64,000 nt of DNA from Chitinophaga deserti (GCF_003149455.1 NZ_QFFK01000003.1:62001-126000); one strand, 5' to 3'; positions 7,503-17,320 are shown, counted from the first letter of the stretch. Numbers and translations: made by a program. The notes: a model not told the origin generated them from the sequence alone.

Positions 7503-9107
7503 TTACGCGGCTGCGGCAGCAGCTGCAATGGCTCCATCCCCGTCATCGTCCCGCCTTCTCCGCAACCGTTCCTTAATAGGGGTGCCGGATATAGCCCGGG
7601 AAATGGTCACCATCCGGCGGAAGTCCAGCCGGCCAAAGTGGTGGGTGAACACGTAAGTGAGTACGAAGAGCCCGCCGATGCATACATACCCGTAGAGTGT
7701 TTTGGTGGCATCCAGCAGTGCCTGCACCTGCACAGGTGCATACAGGGCCATACCGCCGTTGTAGCTCACTCCGTCCATACCCGCGGCAAGGTTGGCGGCG
7801 CTTTGCCATTGGAGCTGGTATTGCGCCCAGGAATAGATGGCTGCAAAGAGCGCCACTCCCACAAAGGTACGCACCACCATGAGTACGCTCACTACGGAAA
7901 GCATCTGATCCATGGGCAATGTACTCATGGCATAATACCATATGCCGATAAAGAGTATGGTCATCCCCAGTCCTTTTATGATGCTGATGGCATAGAGGTA
8001 TTCAATATCGATCACGGGAGCCATGAGGAAGTACATGCTTACGCTGTATACCATGAAACAACTAAAGCCCCCGAGAATAAAGTATTTGAGATGCCAGCCG
8101 CGCTTAAAACCAATCACCCCCATCACCCCGCCAAGGAGGATGCCCGGCACCATCCATGCATAGAGCTGTGCGTTGGTATACGCATCGTAGCCCAATACGC
8201 CGCTCGTATAAGTGGTTTGCACCGCGGCAGTGCCCATGAACACACCAAGACTGAACAGGAGCAGCATGCCATGCCAAACGGGTGTTTTACGGAAGATGCG
8301 GAGGTTGATGAAAGGATTTTTATGGGTAAGCTGCCGTACGATGAACAATGCCGTAAGGCCGACAAAACCCAGAGATGCCCAGCGGATGGAGGCAGAAGCG
8401 AACCACGCCTGCTGACGGGCAAATATCAGCACATAATCCAGCAGCAGGAATGCGGCGGCAAAGAGTGCCATGCTCCACCAGTCGATGCCAGTGAGGGGAA
8501 TGATCCGGCCGCTGCGCTTATTGTGCATAAACACGATAGCCAGCAGCGCATTGATGAGCAGTACGCCTGCCATGGCATAATACACGGCCTGCCATTCCGA
8601 TTGGTAGGCCAGTCCTGTAGTGCCCCAGATCACGAGCTGGCTCGTTACAATGCTGATGGTATAATACAGGGAGTAGAACTTACCGCGGTCACCCGTGGGT
8701 GTGATGAGGAACATAATGACCGGGATCATTTTCAGCAGGGCCATCATTTTAAAGATCCCCATAAGAAACGAGGCCCCTACTATCACCAGCGGCTCCGTGG
8801 TTACGGCGCAAAGTACGGATAGCAAAGCCAGGGCCACGAAGCAGCCTGCCAGCACTTCCTTACCCCGGAAACGCCTTTCCAGCCGCAGGATAACAGGTAC
8901 CACGGCGCCCATGCCAATTACGTTGGCATAGTTGGCCATGGAGATCACTTCGGTATAAGTACCCAGACTGCCCACCATATCTGCGATGTTGCCGGTGTAA
9001 ACACCTGCGGCTGCCAGCACGGGCAGTTCAAACAACCCGATCAGGAGCAGCGCCAATGGCTTGGGCACCCATTTGTGAAATAGTCCGTTATCGTATAACC
9101 TGTTCAT
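7503..9107 (-). CDS. MFS drug-efflux transporter (EmrB/DHA2-like)
   Basis: A 534-residue inner-membrane protein with about 12-14 hydrophobic helices and the MFS loop LERRFRGKEVLAG between the second and third helices. It is the last gene of a minus-strand operon: marR, tolC-like, hlyD-like, then this gene, 9 bp after the adaptor. EmrB proteins use proton motive force to expel hydrophobic compounds through an adaptor and TolC, which matches this arrangement. The C-terminus is odd: an Arg/Asp-rich stretch followed by a run of alanines encoded by GCN repeats near 7503-7530. Substrates unknown. Confidence 0.85.
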   Translation of the reverse strand: MNRLYDNGLFHKWVPKPLALLLIGLFELPVLAAAGVYTGNIADMVGSLGTYTEVISMANYANVIGMGAVVPVILRLERRFRGKEVLAGCFVALALLSVLCAVTTEPLVIVGASFLMGIFKMMALLKMIPVIMFLITPTGDRGKFYSLYYTISIVTSQLVIWGTTGLAYQSEWQAVYYAMAGVLLINALLAIVFMHNKRSGRIIPLTGIDWWSMALFAAAFLLLDYVLIFARQQAWFASASIRWASLGFVGLTALFIVRQLTHKNPFINLRIFRKTPVWHGMLLLFSLGVFMGTAAVQTTYTSGVLGYDAYTNAQLYAWMVPGILLGGVMGVIGFKRGWHLKYFILGGFSCFMVYSVSMYFLMAPVIDIEYLYAISIIKGLGMTILFIGIWYYAMSTLPMDQMLSVVSVLMVVRTFVGVALFAAIYSWAQYQLQWQSAANLAAGMDGVSYNGGMALYAPVQVQALLDATKTLYGYVCIGGLFVLTYVFTHHFGRLDFRRMVTISRAISGTPIKERLRRRRDDDGDGAIAAAAAAA

Positions 9108-9116
9108 TTTATTCGC

Positions 9117-10181
9117 TTATTCCAGTGTTATGACCACGTTCATCCCGGCACGGAGCAGGGCGAGGTCTTCCTTTGAGTTGTCGTTGGTAAATTCTATGCG
9201 TACGGGTATGCGTTGCTGCACCTTCACGAAGTTACCGGTGGAGTTGTCTACCGGCACAGAGGCGTACCTGCTGCCCGTTGCGGCAGATATAGCTGTTACT
9301 TCGCCGATATATTCCTTATCGCCCAATGCATCTACCTTAATGCGGAGCTTGCGGCCGGGCTGTATCTTATCCATCTGGCGCTCGCGGTAGTTAGCCGTCA
9401 CCCATTTCTGCTCGCTGGTTACAATGGTTGCCAGTTGCTGTCCAGCCTGCAGGAGCTGTCCATCGTTGATACTGCGGCGGCCTACAAAGCCATCGTGCGG
9501 GGCGGTGATAACCGTATAGCTGAGATTGAGCTGTGCCATCTCCAGTGCGGCCTTCGCCCGTTTAATCTCAGCATCGTTCAGCGCAAGGCGGGAGGCGGTT
9601 TCATCGGCAGAAAGACTGGTGGTGTTCCTTTGGTTTACCAGTGCCTGGTAGGTGGCCTGCTGCGCTTCGTACTCGGTTTTCATCTGCTCGAACTGCTGGC
9701 GGGTAACCGCATCATCCTGCAGCAGGCTTTCGTAACGTTTATAGTTTTGTTCCGCATTCCACAGCCGGGCTTTTGCCCCGGCAATATTCGCTTCCGACAC
9801 ACCGATGTTATTACGCACGGTACGCACGGAAGAAGCCGTGGTGTGTTTGGCCGCCAGTGCATTGGCATAGGCTGCCTCTGCCTGTGCGAGGGCGGTTTGC
9901 AGTTCGCGGTCGTCGATCACCACGAGGGTATCGCCCTGCTTCACGGGCTGGTGCTCGATAAAGCGGATCTCTTTAATGTATCCCGGCACGCGGGTGTTGA
10001 TGGGATTGATGAAAGCTTCTACCTGTGCAGCATTGGTATAGCTGCTGTCGCCCACATGAAAATATGTCCGCAGCACCCATATGAGGGCTGCCGCGATGAG
10101 CACAAAAGCAGCGATGTTGATGTACACCATACGCCGCTTGTGCCGGCCTGTTTTACGATTGTTGTTATGTTGCGTTGCCAT
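9117..10181 (-). CDS. HlyD/EmrA-type membrane-fusion adaptor
   Basis: The frame is open from 10304, but the start at 10181 (MATQHNNNRKTGRHKRRMVY) leaves a 19-bp gap to the TolC-like gene and a basic N-terminus followed by one membrane anchor (VYINIAAFVLIAAALIWVL). The product is about 354 residues. Next come a lipoyl half-motif (VEAFINPINTRVPGYIKEI), a long alpha-helical hairpin rich in Ala/Gln, and a second lipoyl half (APHDGFVGRRSINDGQLLQ). This is the layout of periplasmic adaptors that bridge an inner-membrane pump to TolC. It sits between the TolC-like and MFS genes. Confidence 0.88.
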   Translation of the reverse strand: MATQHNNNRKTGRHKRRMVYINIAAFVLIAAALIWVLRTYFHVGDSSYTNAAQVEAFINPINTRVPGYIKEIRFIEHQPVKQGDTLVVIDDRELQTALAQAEAAYANALAAKHTTASSVRTVRNNIGVSEANIAGAKARLWNAEQNYKRYESLLQDDAVTRQQFEQMKTEYEAQQATYQALVNQRNTTSLSADETASRLALNDAEIKRAKAALEMAQLNLSYTVITAPHDGFVGRRSINDGQLLQAGQQLATIVTSEQKWVTANYRERQMDKIQPGRKLRIKVDALGDKEYIGEVTAISAATGSRYASVPVDNSTGNFVKVQQRIPVRIEFTNDNSKEDLALLRAGMNVVITLE

Positions 10182-10200
10182 TTTTTTACAGTGTTGAGGT

Positions 10201-11517
10201 TTATAATTGTCCGGTGGTTTTGAGCAGCTGGTAATACGTGAAGAGGATATTGATTTCCGCGTTCGTGTATTGCAGCTCTGCATCCAGCTTGGCGTTAGTG
10301 GCATCGAGCAGGTCTACGGCCAGGGCCAGCTGGTTGAGGTATTTCTTTTCGATGATGCGGTAGTTTTCGTCGGCCAGCCGCATGTTCTGCTCCAGCGTAT
10401 GCCATTGGGTAATGGCTTCGTTGTGCTTCACATAGGCTGCGTTTACACTAACACCGGCCTGCTGTATCCTTTCCGTTTCTGCTTCGCGCAGTTGCGCAAC
10501 CTGCAGCTGTGCCTGTTTAATATGTTTAGGTGCGGTGTAGATGGAAGCAATGTTGAAAGAGAGGGTAAGTCCTGCCTGCCAGCCGTTGCTGTATGCATCC
10601 AGTGCCGGACTAACAGATGTTACCGGCCGGGTAAGATTGTTACCTGCATAGGCCGATAATGAGGGCAGCCTGTCGGCTTTTGTGATCTTCACACCTGCTT
10701 CCGCGATCTCAGTACTTTTAGCCGCCATTTTAATATCGGGCTGATGGCCGAGGGCAAGGGCCTGATAGTAGCGGAGGGTTTCTATTTTGGGCTGCTTATG
10801 CAGCATGGTAGTATCCGGGTGGATGAGCAGCTCATCCGGCAAACTGAGCGCCGTGGTAAGCTGCTTATTGAGGATATTGATGTTGTTGCCGATCACGTTT
10901 TCGGCCAGCTGCAGGTTAGACAGCAGCAGCTCGTTCCGGATCACATCGTTCCTCGTCACCATCCCTTCCGCATGCATGCGCCGGATGTTCTTCAACCGCT
11001 CCCCTGCCAGTACGATGTTATCGTGGTACACCTGGCGCTGGTTGTACAGCTTGTACAGATCGAAGTAATTACCGGCAGAAAGCAGTTTCATATCCTGCGT
11101 GCTTTTCTGCAGGCTCAGTTCCGCCAGCTGTTCCTGCAGCGATGCGGCGGCGATGTTGTTCTTCACCGCATTGCCTTTGAATATCAGCTGACTGGCCTGC
11201 AGCGCAAACGAGTTCGCGAAGTGCGGCATGGTGAGATGGGTGGTGTTGGAAAAACTCCGGTCGATGAGGATGGGGTTACCAATGTACCCTGCTCCGAGGG
11301 AAGCGTTGAGTCCGGGCAGCTGCTGCAGCTTCGCCACTTCCGTTTTCTGCCGGGCAACTGCAACGCCGGCTTCCGCCACCTTCAGGGAAGGATTGGCGGT
11401 TTCGGTGAGGTGGAAAACCTCCTGCAGCGTCATCACCCGCCGCAGGGAATCCTGCGCACGGAGTGTGCCCGTTGCGAGGGTGCTTCCTGTTATCAGTATG
11501 ATGAATATCTTTTTCAT
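10201..11517 (-). CDS. TolC-like outer-membrane efflux channel
   Basis: A 438-residue protein with signal peptide (MKKIFIILITGSTLATGTLRAQ) and two related halves, each a pair of long coiled-coil helices with beta-strand segments, as in the OEP family of trimeric channels. Features include LTEANPSLKVAEAGVAVARQ in the first half and LGHQPDIKMAAKSTEIAEAG in the second. It follows marR by 57 bp on the same strand, and that gap contains a perfect 14-bp palindrome. Together with the adaptor and MFS genes it completes a tripartite pump across both membranes. Confidence 0.88.
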   Translation of the reverse strand: MKKIFIILITGSTLATGTLRAQDSLRRVMTLQEVFHLTETANPSLKVAEAGVAVARQKTEVAKLQQLPGLNASLGAGYIGNPILIDRSFSNTTHLTMPHFANSFALQASQLIFKGNAVKNNIAAASLQEQLAELSLQKSTQDMKLLSAGNYFDLYKLYNQRQVYHDNIVLAGERLKNIRRMHAEGMVTRNDVIRNELLLSNLQLAENVIGNNINILNKQLTTALSLPDELLIHPDTTMLHKQPKIETLRYYQALALGHQPDIKMAAKSTEIAEAGVKITKADRLPSLSAYAGNNLTRPVTSVSPALDAYSNGWQAGLTLSFNIASIYTAPKHIKQAQLQVAQLREAETERIQQAGVSVNAAYVKHNEAITQWHTLEQNMRLADENYRIIEKKYLNQLALAVDLLDATNAKLDAELQYTNAEINILFTYYQLLKTTGQL

Positions 11518-11543
11518 TATCTTATTTCGTTAAACACTATATT

Positions 11544-11557
11544 GTTAAATATTTAAC
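11544..11557. promoter_or_regulatory. perfect palindrome, predicted MarR operator before the tolC-like gene
   Basis: GTTAAATATTTAAC is a perfect 14-bp palindrome in the 57-bp gap between marR and the tolC-like gene, 27 bp upstream of the latter's ATG. A nearly identical element lies upstream of marR at 12049-12062. Confidence 0.6.
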
Positions 11558-11574
11558 CATAAGGGTAAAAAAAC

Positions 11575-12021
11575 TCAGGATGTGAGGTTTTGGCGCATTT
11601 TGTGGAGCAGGGCGCTTACCTGTTCCATTTCCGGGAGACTGATATCGGTTTCTATGCGGCGGAAGAAATCGTCCAGCGCGGGGGTGAATGCTTCCATGTA
11701 TTCGCGGCCTGCTTTGGTAAGGGCGATGATCTTGTTCCTGCGGTCGGATGGGTCTTCCGTGCGTACCACCAGCTTCCGTTTGCTGAGGTTATCGATCAGT
11801 GGGGTGATGCTGGCCTTGTTCTTAATGAGCAGATTGGCGATCTCCTGCTGGTTAACCTCGTGGCCGCGCCAGAGTACCAGGAGGAGCTGCATCATCTCGT
11901 AGGTGATATCATAGTTCCCTTCCCGGATCTTCTTCTGGATAAACTGGCGCATGGCGGCCCGCAGGTTCGAAATTGCGTCCAGTACATTCCTTATGTGATC
12001 AAATTCTTTAGATGGTATCAT
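11575..12021 (-). CDS. MarR family transcriptional regulator of the efflux operon
   Basis: A 148-residue protein with the MarR winged-helix layout: dimer helix, HTH (EVNQQEIANLLIKNKASITPLI in the DNA-reading region) and the characteristic wing (KLVVRTEDPSDRRNKII), followed by the C-terminal dimer helix. MarR proteins repress efflux genes and release DNA on binding phenolic or drug-like ligands. It is the first gene of the operon and its promoter contains a palindrome matching that before the next gene, so autoregulation plus control of the pump is likely. The inducer is unknown. Confidence 0.9.
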   Translation of the reverse strand: MIPSKEFDHIRNVLDAISNLRAAMRQFIQKKIREGNYDITYEMMQLLLVLWRGHEVNQQEIANLLIKNKASITPLIDNLSKRKLVVRTEDPSDRRNKIIALTKAGREYMEAFTPALDDFFRRIETDISLPEMEQVSALLHKMRQNLTS

Positions 12022-12029
12022 ATCGATTG

Positions 12030-12062
12030 CAAAGATACGCCAATATTAGTTAAATATCAAAC
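12030..12062 (-). promoter_or_regulatory. marR promoter with overlapping palindromic operator
   Basis: On the minus strand TATCTTTG (12037-12030) matches the Bacteroidetes -7 element TAnnTTTG, 8 bases before the ATG. TTGA lies 19 bp upstream as a -33-like element. GTTAAATATCAAAC at 12049-12062 shares its half-site GTTAAATAT with the palindrome at 11544-11557 and covers the -33 position. Confidence 0.6.
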
Positions 12063-12489
12063 TGTCTGGCAGATGGTGAAAGGAGGTAAAACTGAATGCA
12101 TTCATTATCAATGAGATGCATTTTGGGTAATGGGGCACTCCGGCCATAGGGGGTTTCATGCAATAAAAGTAAAGCGCCTGAAATCAATTCGCAAGCTTAT
12201 GTAATAAAAAATAATCCCCTGCGGGTGAATCTGGTAATTTTTGCGCTTATATTAGTGTCATAATCAGCTATTCCATTAAGGGACCTGTTTTTTCGGAAAT
12301 CGTCAGTTTAAGAAGCTTATTCCAGGATCTAATCGAAACCAGTTAATTATCAAAATCAAAATCGCTATTCCATAACACACTGGAAACTCAAAACACGCAC
12401 GCCCTGACGGGAAGACACCCTTATGCCGTAAAGCATCCAAAGTCATTTATTTATCGACCAATTGTAAATCCTTCACAAAATCAGCTACC
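12063..12489. other. leader/promoter region of the SusC/SusD pair
   Basis: About 430 bp between the divergent marR and susC-like genes. An imperfect inverted repeat lies at 12097-12120. A TAATTTTTG sequence near 12236 is one base longer than a consensus -7 element. If it is the promoter, the susC mRNA would have a leader of about 240 nt, long for this genome. No riboswitch class was recognised. Confidence 0.4.
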
Positions 12490-15400
12490 ATGAGAAACAT
12501 GCTCAGGGTATTAACGGCGCTGTCGTTAATACTGTGTTTGCTGCCCCTCGCCTCCCGGGCACAGCAGCAAAAAGCCATTACGGGAGCCGTATTGTCTGAC
12601 GACGGTACTCCTATGCCCGGCGTCTCTATCCGGATCAAAGGCACCACCCGCTTTGCCCAGTCTACTCCTTCGGGTCAGTTCACCATCCAGGCAGCCAAAG
12701 GTGAAACGCTCGAATTTTCCTTCATCGGCTATGTTACGCGGGACGTGGTGATCGGAGACGAAAGCCAGCTCCGCATCATCCTCGAAGCCACCTCCAGTGC
12801 CCTCAACGAAGTGGTGGTTACCGCCATGGGTATTAAGAAAGAGCGGAAAGCACTGGGGTATTCGGTGCAGGAGATCAAATCTGCCGAGCTGCTGAAAAAC
12901 AAAGACCCCAACCTTATCAACTCCCTCAACGGTAAAATCGCGGGTATCAATGTCACCAACTCCGGCGGCGCTCCCGGATCCTCCGCCTCTATCGTGATCC
13001 GCGGCGGTACTTCCCTCGAACGCGATAACCAGCCCCTGTTCGTGATAGACGGGATGCCCATCGATAACTCTACCGGCCAGGGCGATAACAGCGCCTTCGA
13101 CGGCTCCGTGAACCTCTCTACCACCAACAGCAACCGCGCCATGGACATTAACCCGGAAGATGTGGAGAGCATATCTGTGCTGAAAGGTCCGGCTGCGGCA
13201 GCGCTCTATGGCATCCGCGCAGCGAACGGCGCTATCGTGATCACCACCAAAAAAGGACAGGACGGCGCCGTAAGCGCTTCCCTCACCTCGCGCTACCTCA
13301 CCAACTGGGTGAACCGCCTGCCCAAACAGCAGGACAAATACCGCCAGGGCTCTTACCTCAACGGTACCCCTATCACTCAAACCACCCGCTCCTGGGGCGA
13401 TGCGTTTAAGGATGGAGAACCTGTGTATGATAACCTCGGCGACTTCTTCAAAACCGCCAATGCTTACGATAATGCCCTCACCGTTTCCGGCGGCAATAAA
13501 ACCGGTAACTTCTTCCTTTCGGCCTCCAACCTGCAGCAATCGGGTATTATCCGCACTACGGATTATAAACGCAGCACCCTCCGTTTCAATGGCGAGCAGA
13601 AGATCGGGCGTTTCACGTTCGGTGTAAACGCTTCCTATGCGCGTAGCGCCACGCAGAAAACCCTCACCGGCTCCGGCCTCTGGGGTGCTAACGGCTCCGG
13701 ATATATGGAAAGCATCATCGCCTGGCCGCGCAGTGATGAAATGAAGAACTGGCTTACGCCTACAGGTACCAAGCGCCGCCTGCTTCCCGGGCTTGCTTTG
13801 GATGATGATATCGACAACCCTTACTGGGTGCTTTACCGCAACCCGCAGGGCGATAAAAATACCCGCGTGATTGGTAGCGCTTATACCAACATCAAAATCA
13901 CCGACTGGCTGGATGCTACTTACCGCCTCGGGATAGACAACTACACTACCCAATACCGCAGCCTTATTTCAGAAGGATCGTCTGTTAAGGCGGCCTGGCA
14001 AAACGGGATGCTCTCACAAAGCGATCAGGTGTTCAATTACGTGAACTCCAACTTCATGCTCAATTTCCACAAAACCTTTAAAAAGGATTTTGACGTGAAC
14101 CTGCTGGTGGGTACCACCACGGAAGATTACTGGAAGAAGTCGGTGAGCAACCGCGCCGAGAACTTCCTGGTGCCGGGCTTCTATTCCATCAACAATGCGG
14201 ATAAGCAAAACCAGTATTTCAATGAAAGCCTGATCCGCACCCGCCTCGTGGGTGTATATGGCGACCTCCGCCTGTCGTACAAGAACTTCGCGTTCCTCAG
14301 CGCCACGGGCCGTAACGACTGGACCTCCACCCTTATGCCCGACAACTGGTCGTTCTTCTACCCCGCCCTCAGCGGCAGCCTCGTATTTACCGAGCTGATG
14401 CCGAAGAGCAGTATCCTGTCTTTCGGTAAGATCCGCGCCAGCTGGGCGCAGGTGGGTAAAGTAGCGCCTGCTTACCAGACCGCTACCTACCTCAAACCCT
14501 ACGAGCTTACCATCGGCGGCGGCTTCCGTAACGAATGGACGCGTGGTAATCCCAACATGAAACCGGAAACTACCACCTCCACGGAGATCGGTACTGAGCT
14601 TCGCTTCCTCAACAACCGCATAGGGCTGGATGTGGCGTATTACATCAACAACAGCCGCGACCAGATCCTGCAGCCCCGCGTATCCAACGCCACGGGCTAC
14701 ATCCTCAGCTACGTGAATACCGGAGAGATCGAGAACCGCGGTATTGAAGTGAGCATCAACGCTACGCCCATTAAGAAGCGCGACTTCAACTGGGATGTAA
14801 TGCTGAACATGTCGAAGAACAAAGGCAAAGTGAAATCACTCCCCGGCTCCATTCCCATCCTGTATGTAACCGATGTACAGGTAGGTAATGCGAAAGCAGC
14901 GTCCTTCGACGGCGGTAATTTTATGGGGCTTAGCGGCTCCAAGTGGCAGGCGGATGCGGATGGCAACCTGCTGCTCGACTGGAAAACCGGTTACCCGCTC
15001 ACTTCCGCACTCACCACTTCCAACGTTGGTAACCGCGAGCCTAAACTGCTGGGCGGTTTGAACAACAGCTTTACCTACAAACAATTCAACCTCTCCTTCC
15101 TTTGGGACTTCCGCGTGGGTGGAGATGTGTACAATGGCACCGAGTGGCTGATGGTGGCATATGGCCTGAGCAAAAACACGGAAGACAGGGGCAGCAAAAC
15201 TACCTTCACCGGTATGTCGCTCAACCCCGATACCAAAAAGTATGAATCCGTAACCCGTGAAGTAGTGAAAACGGAGAAATACTACCGTGAGATCTATTCC
15301 AACCACGCACCCTTCTTCATCGAAGAAGTAAACTGGCTGCGCCTGCGCTCGGTATCGCTCAGCTATAACGTACCGCAAACCTGGCTGAGTCGTGCCAAAT

Positions 15401-15585
15401 GGATAAAAGACGTATCGCTGACTGCCACCGGTACCAACCTTGCGCTCTTCACCAACTATTCCGGTATGGACCCTGAGATCAGTGCCGCCGGTGCGGGTGT
15501 GATCGGCAGTGGTTCAGTGGGTGTAGACTATGGCGGCGTACCGGCTACATCCGGCGTTGCAATTGGTTTGAATGTTAAATTTTAA
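12490..15585 (+). CDS. SusC/RagA-type TonB-linked outer-membrane transporter
   Basis: A 1031-residue protein with signal peptide (ending LASRAQ), a carboxypeptidase-like regulatory domain (ITGAVLSDDGTPMPGVSIRIKG), the SusC plug signature (VVVTAMGIKKERKALGYSVQ), a plug domain with IVIRGGTS and QPLFVIDGMPID, and a long beta-barrel ending in hydrophobic ...NVKF. It lacks an N-terminal STN domain, so it is not expected to signal to an anti-sigma factor. The SusD partner follows after 11 bp. Such pairs import oligosaccharides or peptides with TonB energy. No glycoside hydrolase or peptidase is adjacent, so the substrate cannot be guessed. Confidence 0.93.
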   Translation: MRNMLRVLTALSLILCLLPLASRAQQQKAITGAVLSDDGTPMPGVSIRIKGTTRFAQSTPSGQFTIQAAKGETLEFSFIGYVTRDVVIGDESQLRIILEATSSALNEVVVTAMGIKKERKALGYSVQEIKSAELLKNKDPNLINSLNGKIAGINVTNSGGAPGSSASIVIRGGTSLERDNQPLFVIDGMPIDNSTGQGDNSAFDGSVNLSTTNSNRAMDINPEDVESISVLKGPAAAALYGIRAANGAIVITTKKGQDGAVSASLTSRYLTNWVNRLPKQQDKYRQGSYLNGTPITQTTRSWGDAFKDGEPVYDNLGDFFKTANAYDNALTVSGGNKTGNFFLSASNLQQSGIIRTTDYKRSTLRFNGEQKIGRFTFGVNASYARSATQKTLTGSGLWGANGSGYMESIIAWPRSDEMKNWLTPTGTKRRLLPGLALDDDIDNPYWVLYRNPQGDKNTRVIGSAYTNIKITDWLDATYRLGIDNYTTQYRSLISEGSSVKAAWQNGMLSQSDQVFNYVNSNFMLNFHKTFKKDFDVNLLVGTTTEDYWKKSVSNRAENFLVPGFYSINNADKQNQYFNESLIRTRLVGVYGDLRLSYKNFAFLSATGRNDWTSTLMPDNWSFFYPALSGSLVFTELMPKSSILSFGKIRASWAQVGKVAPAYQTATYLKPYELTIGGGFRNEWTRGNPNMKPETTTSTEIGTELRFLNNRIGLDVAYYINNSRDQILQPRVSNATGYILSYVNTGEIENRGIEVSINATPIKKRDFNWDVMLNMSKNKGKVKSLPGSIPILYVTDVQVGNAKAASFDGGNFMGLSGSKWQADADGNLLLDWKTGYPLTSALTTSNVGNREPKLLGGLNNSFTYKQFNLSFLWDFRVGGDVYNGTEWLMVAYGLSKNTEDRGSKTTFTGMSLNPDTKKYESVTREVVKTEKYYREIYSNHAPFFIEEVNWLRLRSVSLSYNVPQTWLSRAKWIKDVSLTATGTNLALFTNYSGMDPEISAAGAGVIGSGSVGVDYGGVPATSGVAIGLNVKF

Positions 15586-15596
15586 AAGCTAAGGGA

Positions 15597-17237
15597 ATGA
15601 AAAACATTATCTATATACTTGGGATCACCGCCATTTCACTGTCCTCCTGTAAGAAGTGGCTGGATGTGAATACGAATCCCAATTCGCCCAACTCCGATGC
15701 GCCCAGTGCAGAACAGCGCCTCCCACCCATCATTACGCAGTTTGCCGATGGTTATGAAAGCTCCGGTACCCGTGCTGCTTTCATTGCACAACAGCTGACC
15801 TCCACCACCGGTTCCGCCAACAACTACAACCTTTCCCGCTGGGTTTCCAATTCTTCCAGCGCCAACTGGCCCTGGCAGTGCTGGTATGTGAACACGGCGG
15901 TGAACATACAGCCCCTGATCGATGCGGCTACCCGGGTAGAAGCCTGGCATTATGTAGGCGCAGGTAAAATCATGAAAGCCTGGGGCTTTGGCACACTGGC
16001 CGATTTCTATGGCATGCTGCCTTATGAGGAATTTGACAATGCTGCCGTGCTCACGCCTAAATTCGACGATGGCTCTTTGGTACAAACCAAAATCCTCGCC
16101 CTGCTCGATGAAGGTATCGCCGATCTGAAAAAGACACAGGGCCCCAACGCCCCTGCCCTGTCTAAAGGTGATGTGCTTAACAAAGGGAATGTAGACAACT
16201 GGATCAGGCTGGGCTACGGACTGAAAGCCCGCTTCCTGAGCCATACCAACAAAAAGGCAGGCTTCAATCCGCAAACCGTGCTGGATGCGCTGGCGAATGC
16301 TCCGCAAACGGATGCACAGAGCTCCATCATGCAGTACGAAGATCAGACGCCGGTAACAAGCGCCGCCCGGGAAGCACTGCAGTACACCAACGTAGCCGCC
16401 ACCGCGCGTGTTACCAAACTGTACATGGATTATATCCTCAATAACTACACCGGCGCCCCTACCGGTGCAAACAATATGGTGGATCCGCGTATCGACAGTC
16501 TGGTTCCCAGCGCCTACGACGCAACGGGGGCTAAGTACCGCACGGTTGGTGTGGATATGACTTCTGAAGTTCCCAAATCAGGGCCATCCAGCTATTCGTT
16601 CGACAGTAAAAACGGATACTACACAGATAAGAATCCTGATTCCATCTACATCTTCCTGCGCCCCACCCCGCACCCTTCCGTGCCGGGCCGGATACAATCC
16701 ACAGGTACGTTCTACACCCGCCGTGGCAGCAAGGGATTACTGCTTACGAATGCAGAAATGCGTTTCCTCGAAGCAGAAGCCCACTTCCGCCTCAATCATC
16801 GTGGGGAAGCGCATACGGCGTACAAAGCGGGTATCCGCTCCCATATGTCGATCATGAAAATTCCACCGGCAGCCATCGACCAGTTCCTGGCCAGCACCTC
16901 CGTGATCCAGGACCCGTCGCAGCTTACGCTAAGCCATATCATGATTCAGAAATTCATTGCCATGTCTTACTCTGTAGAAAACTGGGTAGACCTTCGCCGT
17001 TTGAATTTCTGTGCGGATGCGGGCGGTAACTACAACGAAGCTACGGGTGTATACAAAGGCTGGAAGCGCCCTTCGCATGTATTGCCCGAATCGTACCCCA
17101 ACGCTACCGACTGGCCACGGAGGTTTGCAGTAGCCAGCTACGAGATCAACTTCAATATCCAGAAGGTATTGGAGGCTAATCCCAATGCTGCCAAACCTAC
17201 TTATCTTAACGAGCCCATCTGGTGGGATAAACCCTGA
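15597..17237 (+). CDS. SusD/RagB-type nutrient-binding lipoprotein
   Basis: The 546-residue product has a lipoprotein signal (ISLSSC, Cys about residue 18) followed by KKWLDVNTNPNSPN, the typical SusD start. It resembles the SusD-like subgroup rich in TPR helices, with LTNAEMRFLEAEAHFRL and a late ENWVDLRRLNF motif. It would sit on the cell surface as a lid on the preceding SusC barrel and bind ligand. The gene is followed by a hairpin terminator, so the operon has only two genes. Confidence 0.92.
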   Translation: MKNIIYILGITAISLSSCKKWLDVNTNPNSPNSDAPSAEQRLPPIITQFADGYESSGTRAAFIAQQLTSTTGSANNYNLSRWVSNSSSANWPWQCWYVNTAVNIQPLIDAATRVEAWHYVGAGKIMKAWGFGTLADFYGMLPYEEFDNAAVLTPKFDDGSLVQTKILALLDEGIADLKKTQGPNAPALSKGDVLNKGNVDNWIRLGYGLKARFLSHTNKKAGFNPQTVLDALANAPQTDAQSSIMQYEDQTPVTSAAREALQYTNVAATARVTKLYMDYILNNYTGAPTGANNMVDPRIDSLVPSAYDATGAKYRTVGVDMTSEVPKSGPSSYSFDSKNGYYTDKNPDSIYIFLRPTPHPSVPGRIQSTGTFYTRRGSKGLLLTNAEMRFLEAEAHFRLNHRGEAHTAYKAGIRSHMSIMKIPPAAIDQFLASTSVIQDPSQLTLSHIMIQKFIAMSYSVENWVDLRRLNFCADAGGNYNEATGVYKGWKRPSHVLPESYPNATDWPRRFAVASYEINFNIQKVLEANPNAAKPTYLNEPIWWDKP

Positions 17238-17264
17238 TCCTGTTCATTAATGGCCAAATAAAAG

Positions 17265-17300
17265 CGGCGCTCCTGGGAACCGGGGCGCCGTTCTTGTTCT
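17265..17300 (+). terminator. intrinsic terminator after susD-like gene
   Basis: CGGCGCTCC (17265-17273) pairs, with G-U pairs, with GGGGCGCCG (17282-17290) and is followed by TTCTTGTTCT. It separates the convergent SusD-like and DUF4249 genes. Confidence 0.65.
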
Positions 17301-17320
17301 AACCTTATTGAGCGTTGTTT

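Noticed and set aside
7638..8822. 394-codon plus-strand frame over the MFS gene
   Set aside because: His/Gln-rich shadow translation without family features; the minus-strand MFS protein fits the sequence.
12526..13953. 475-codon open frame on the minus strand inside the first SusC gene
   Set aside because: It is antisense to a clear SusC protein, and its translation is low-complexity and resembles no family. It is a shadow of biased codon use in a GC-rich gene.
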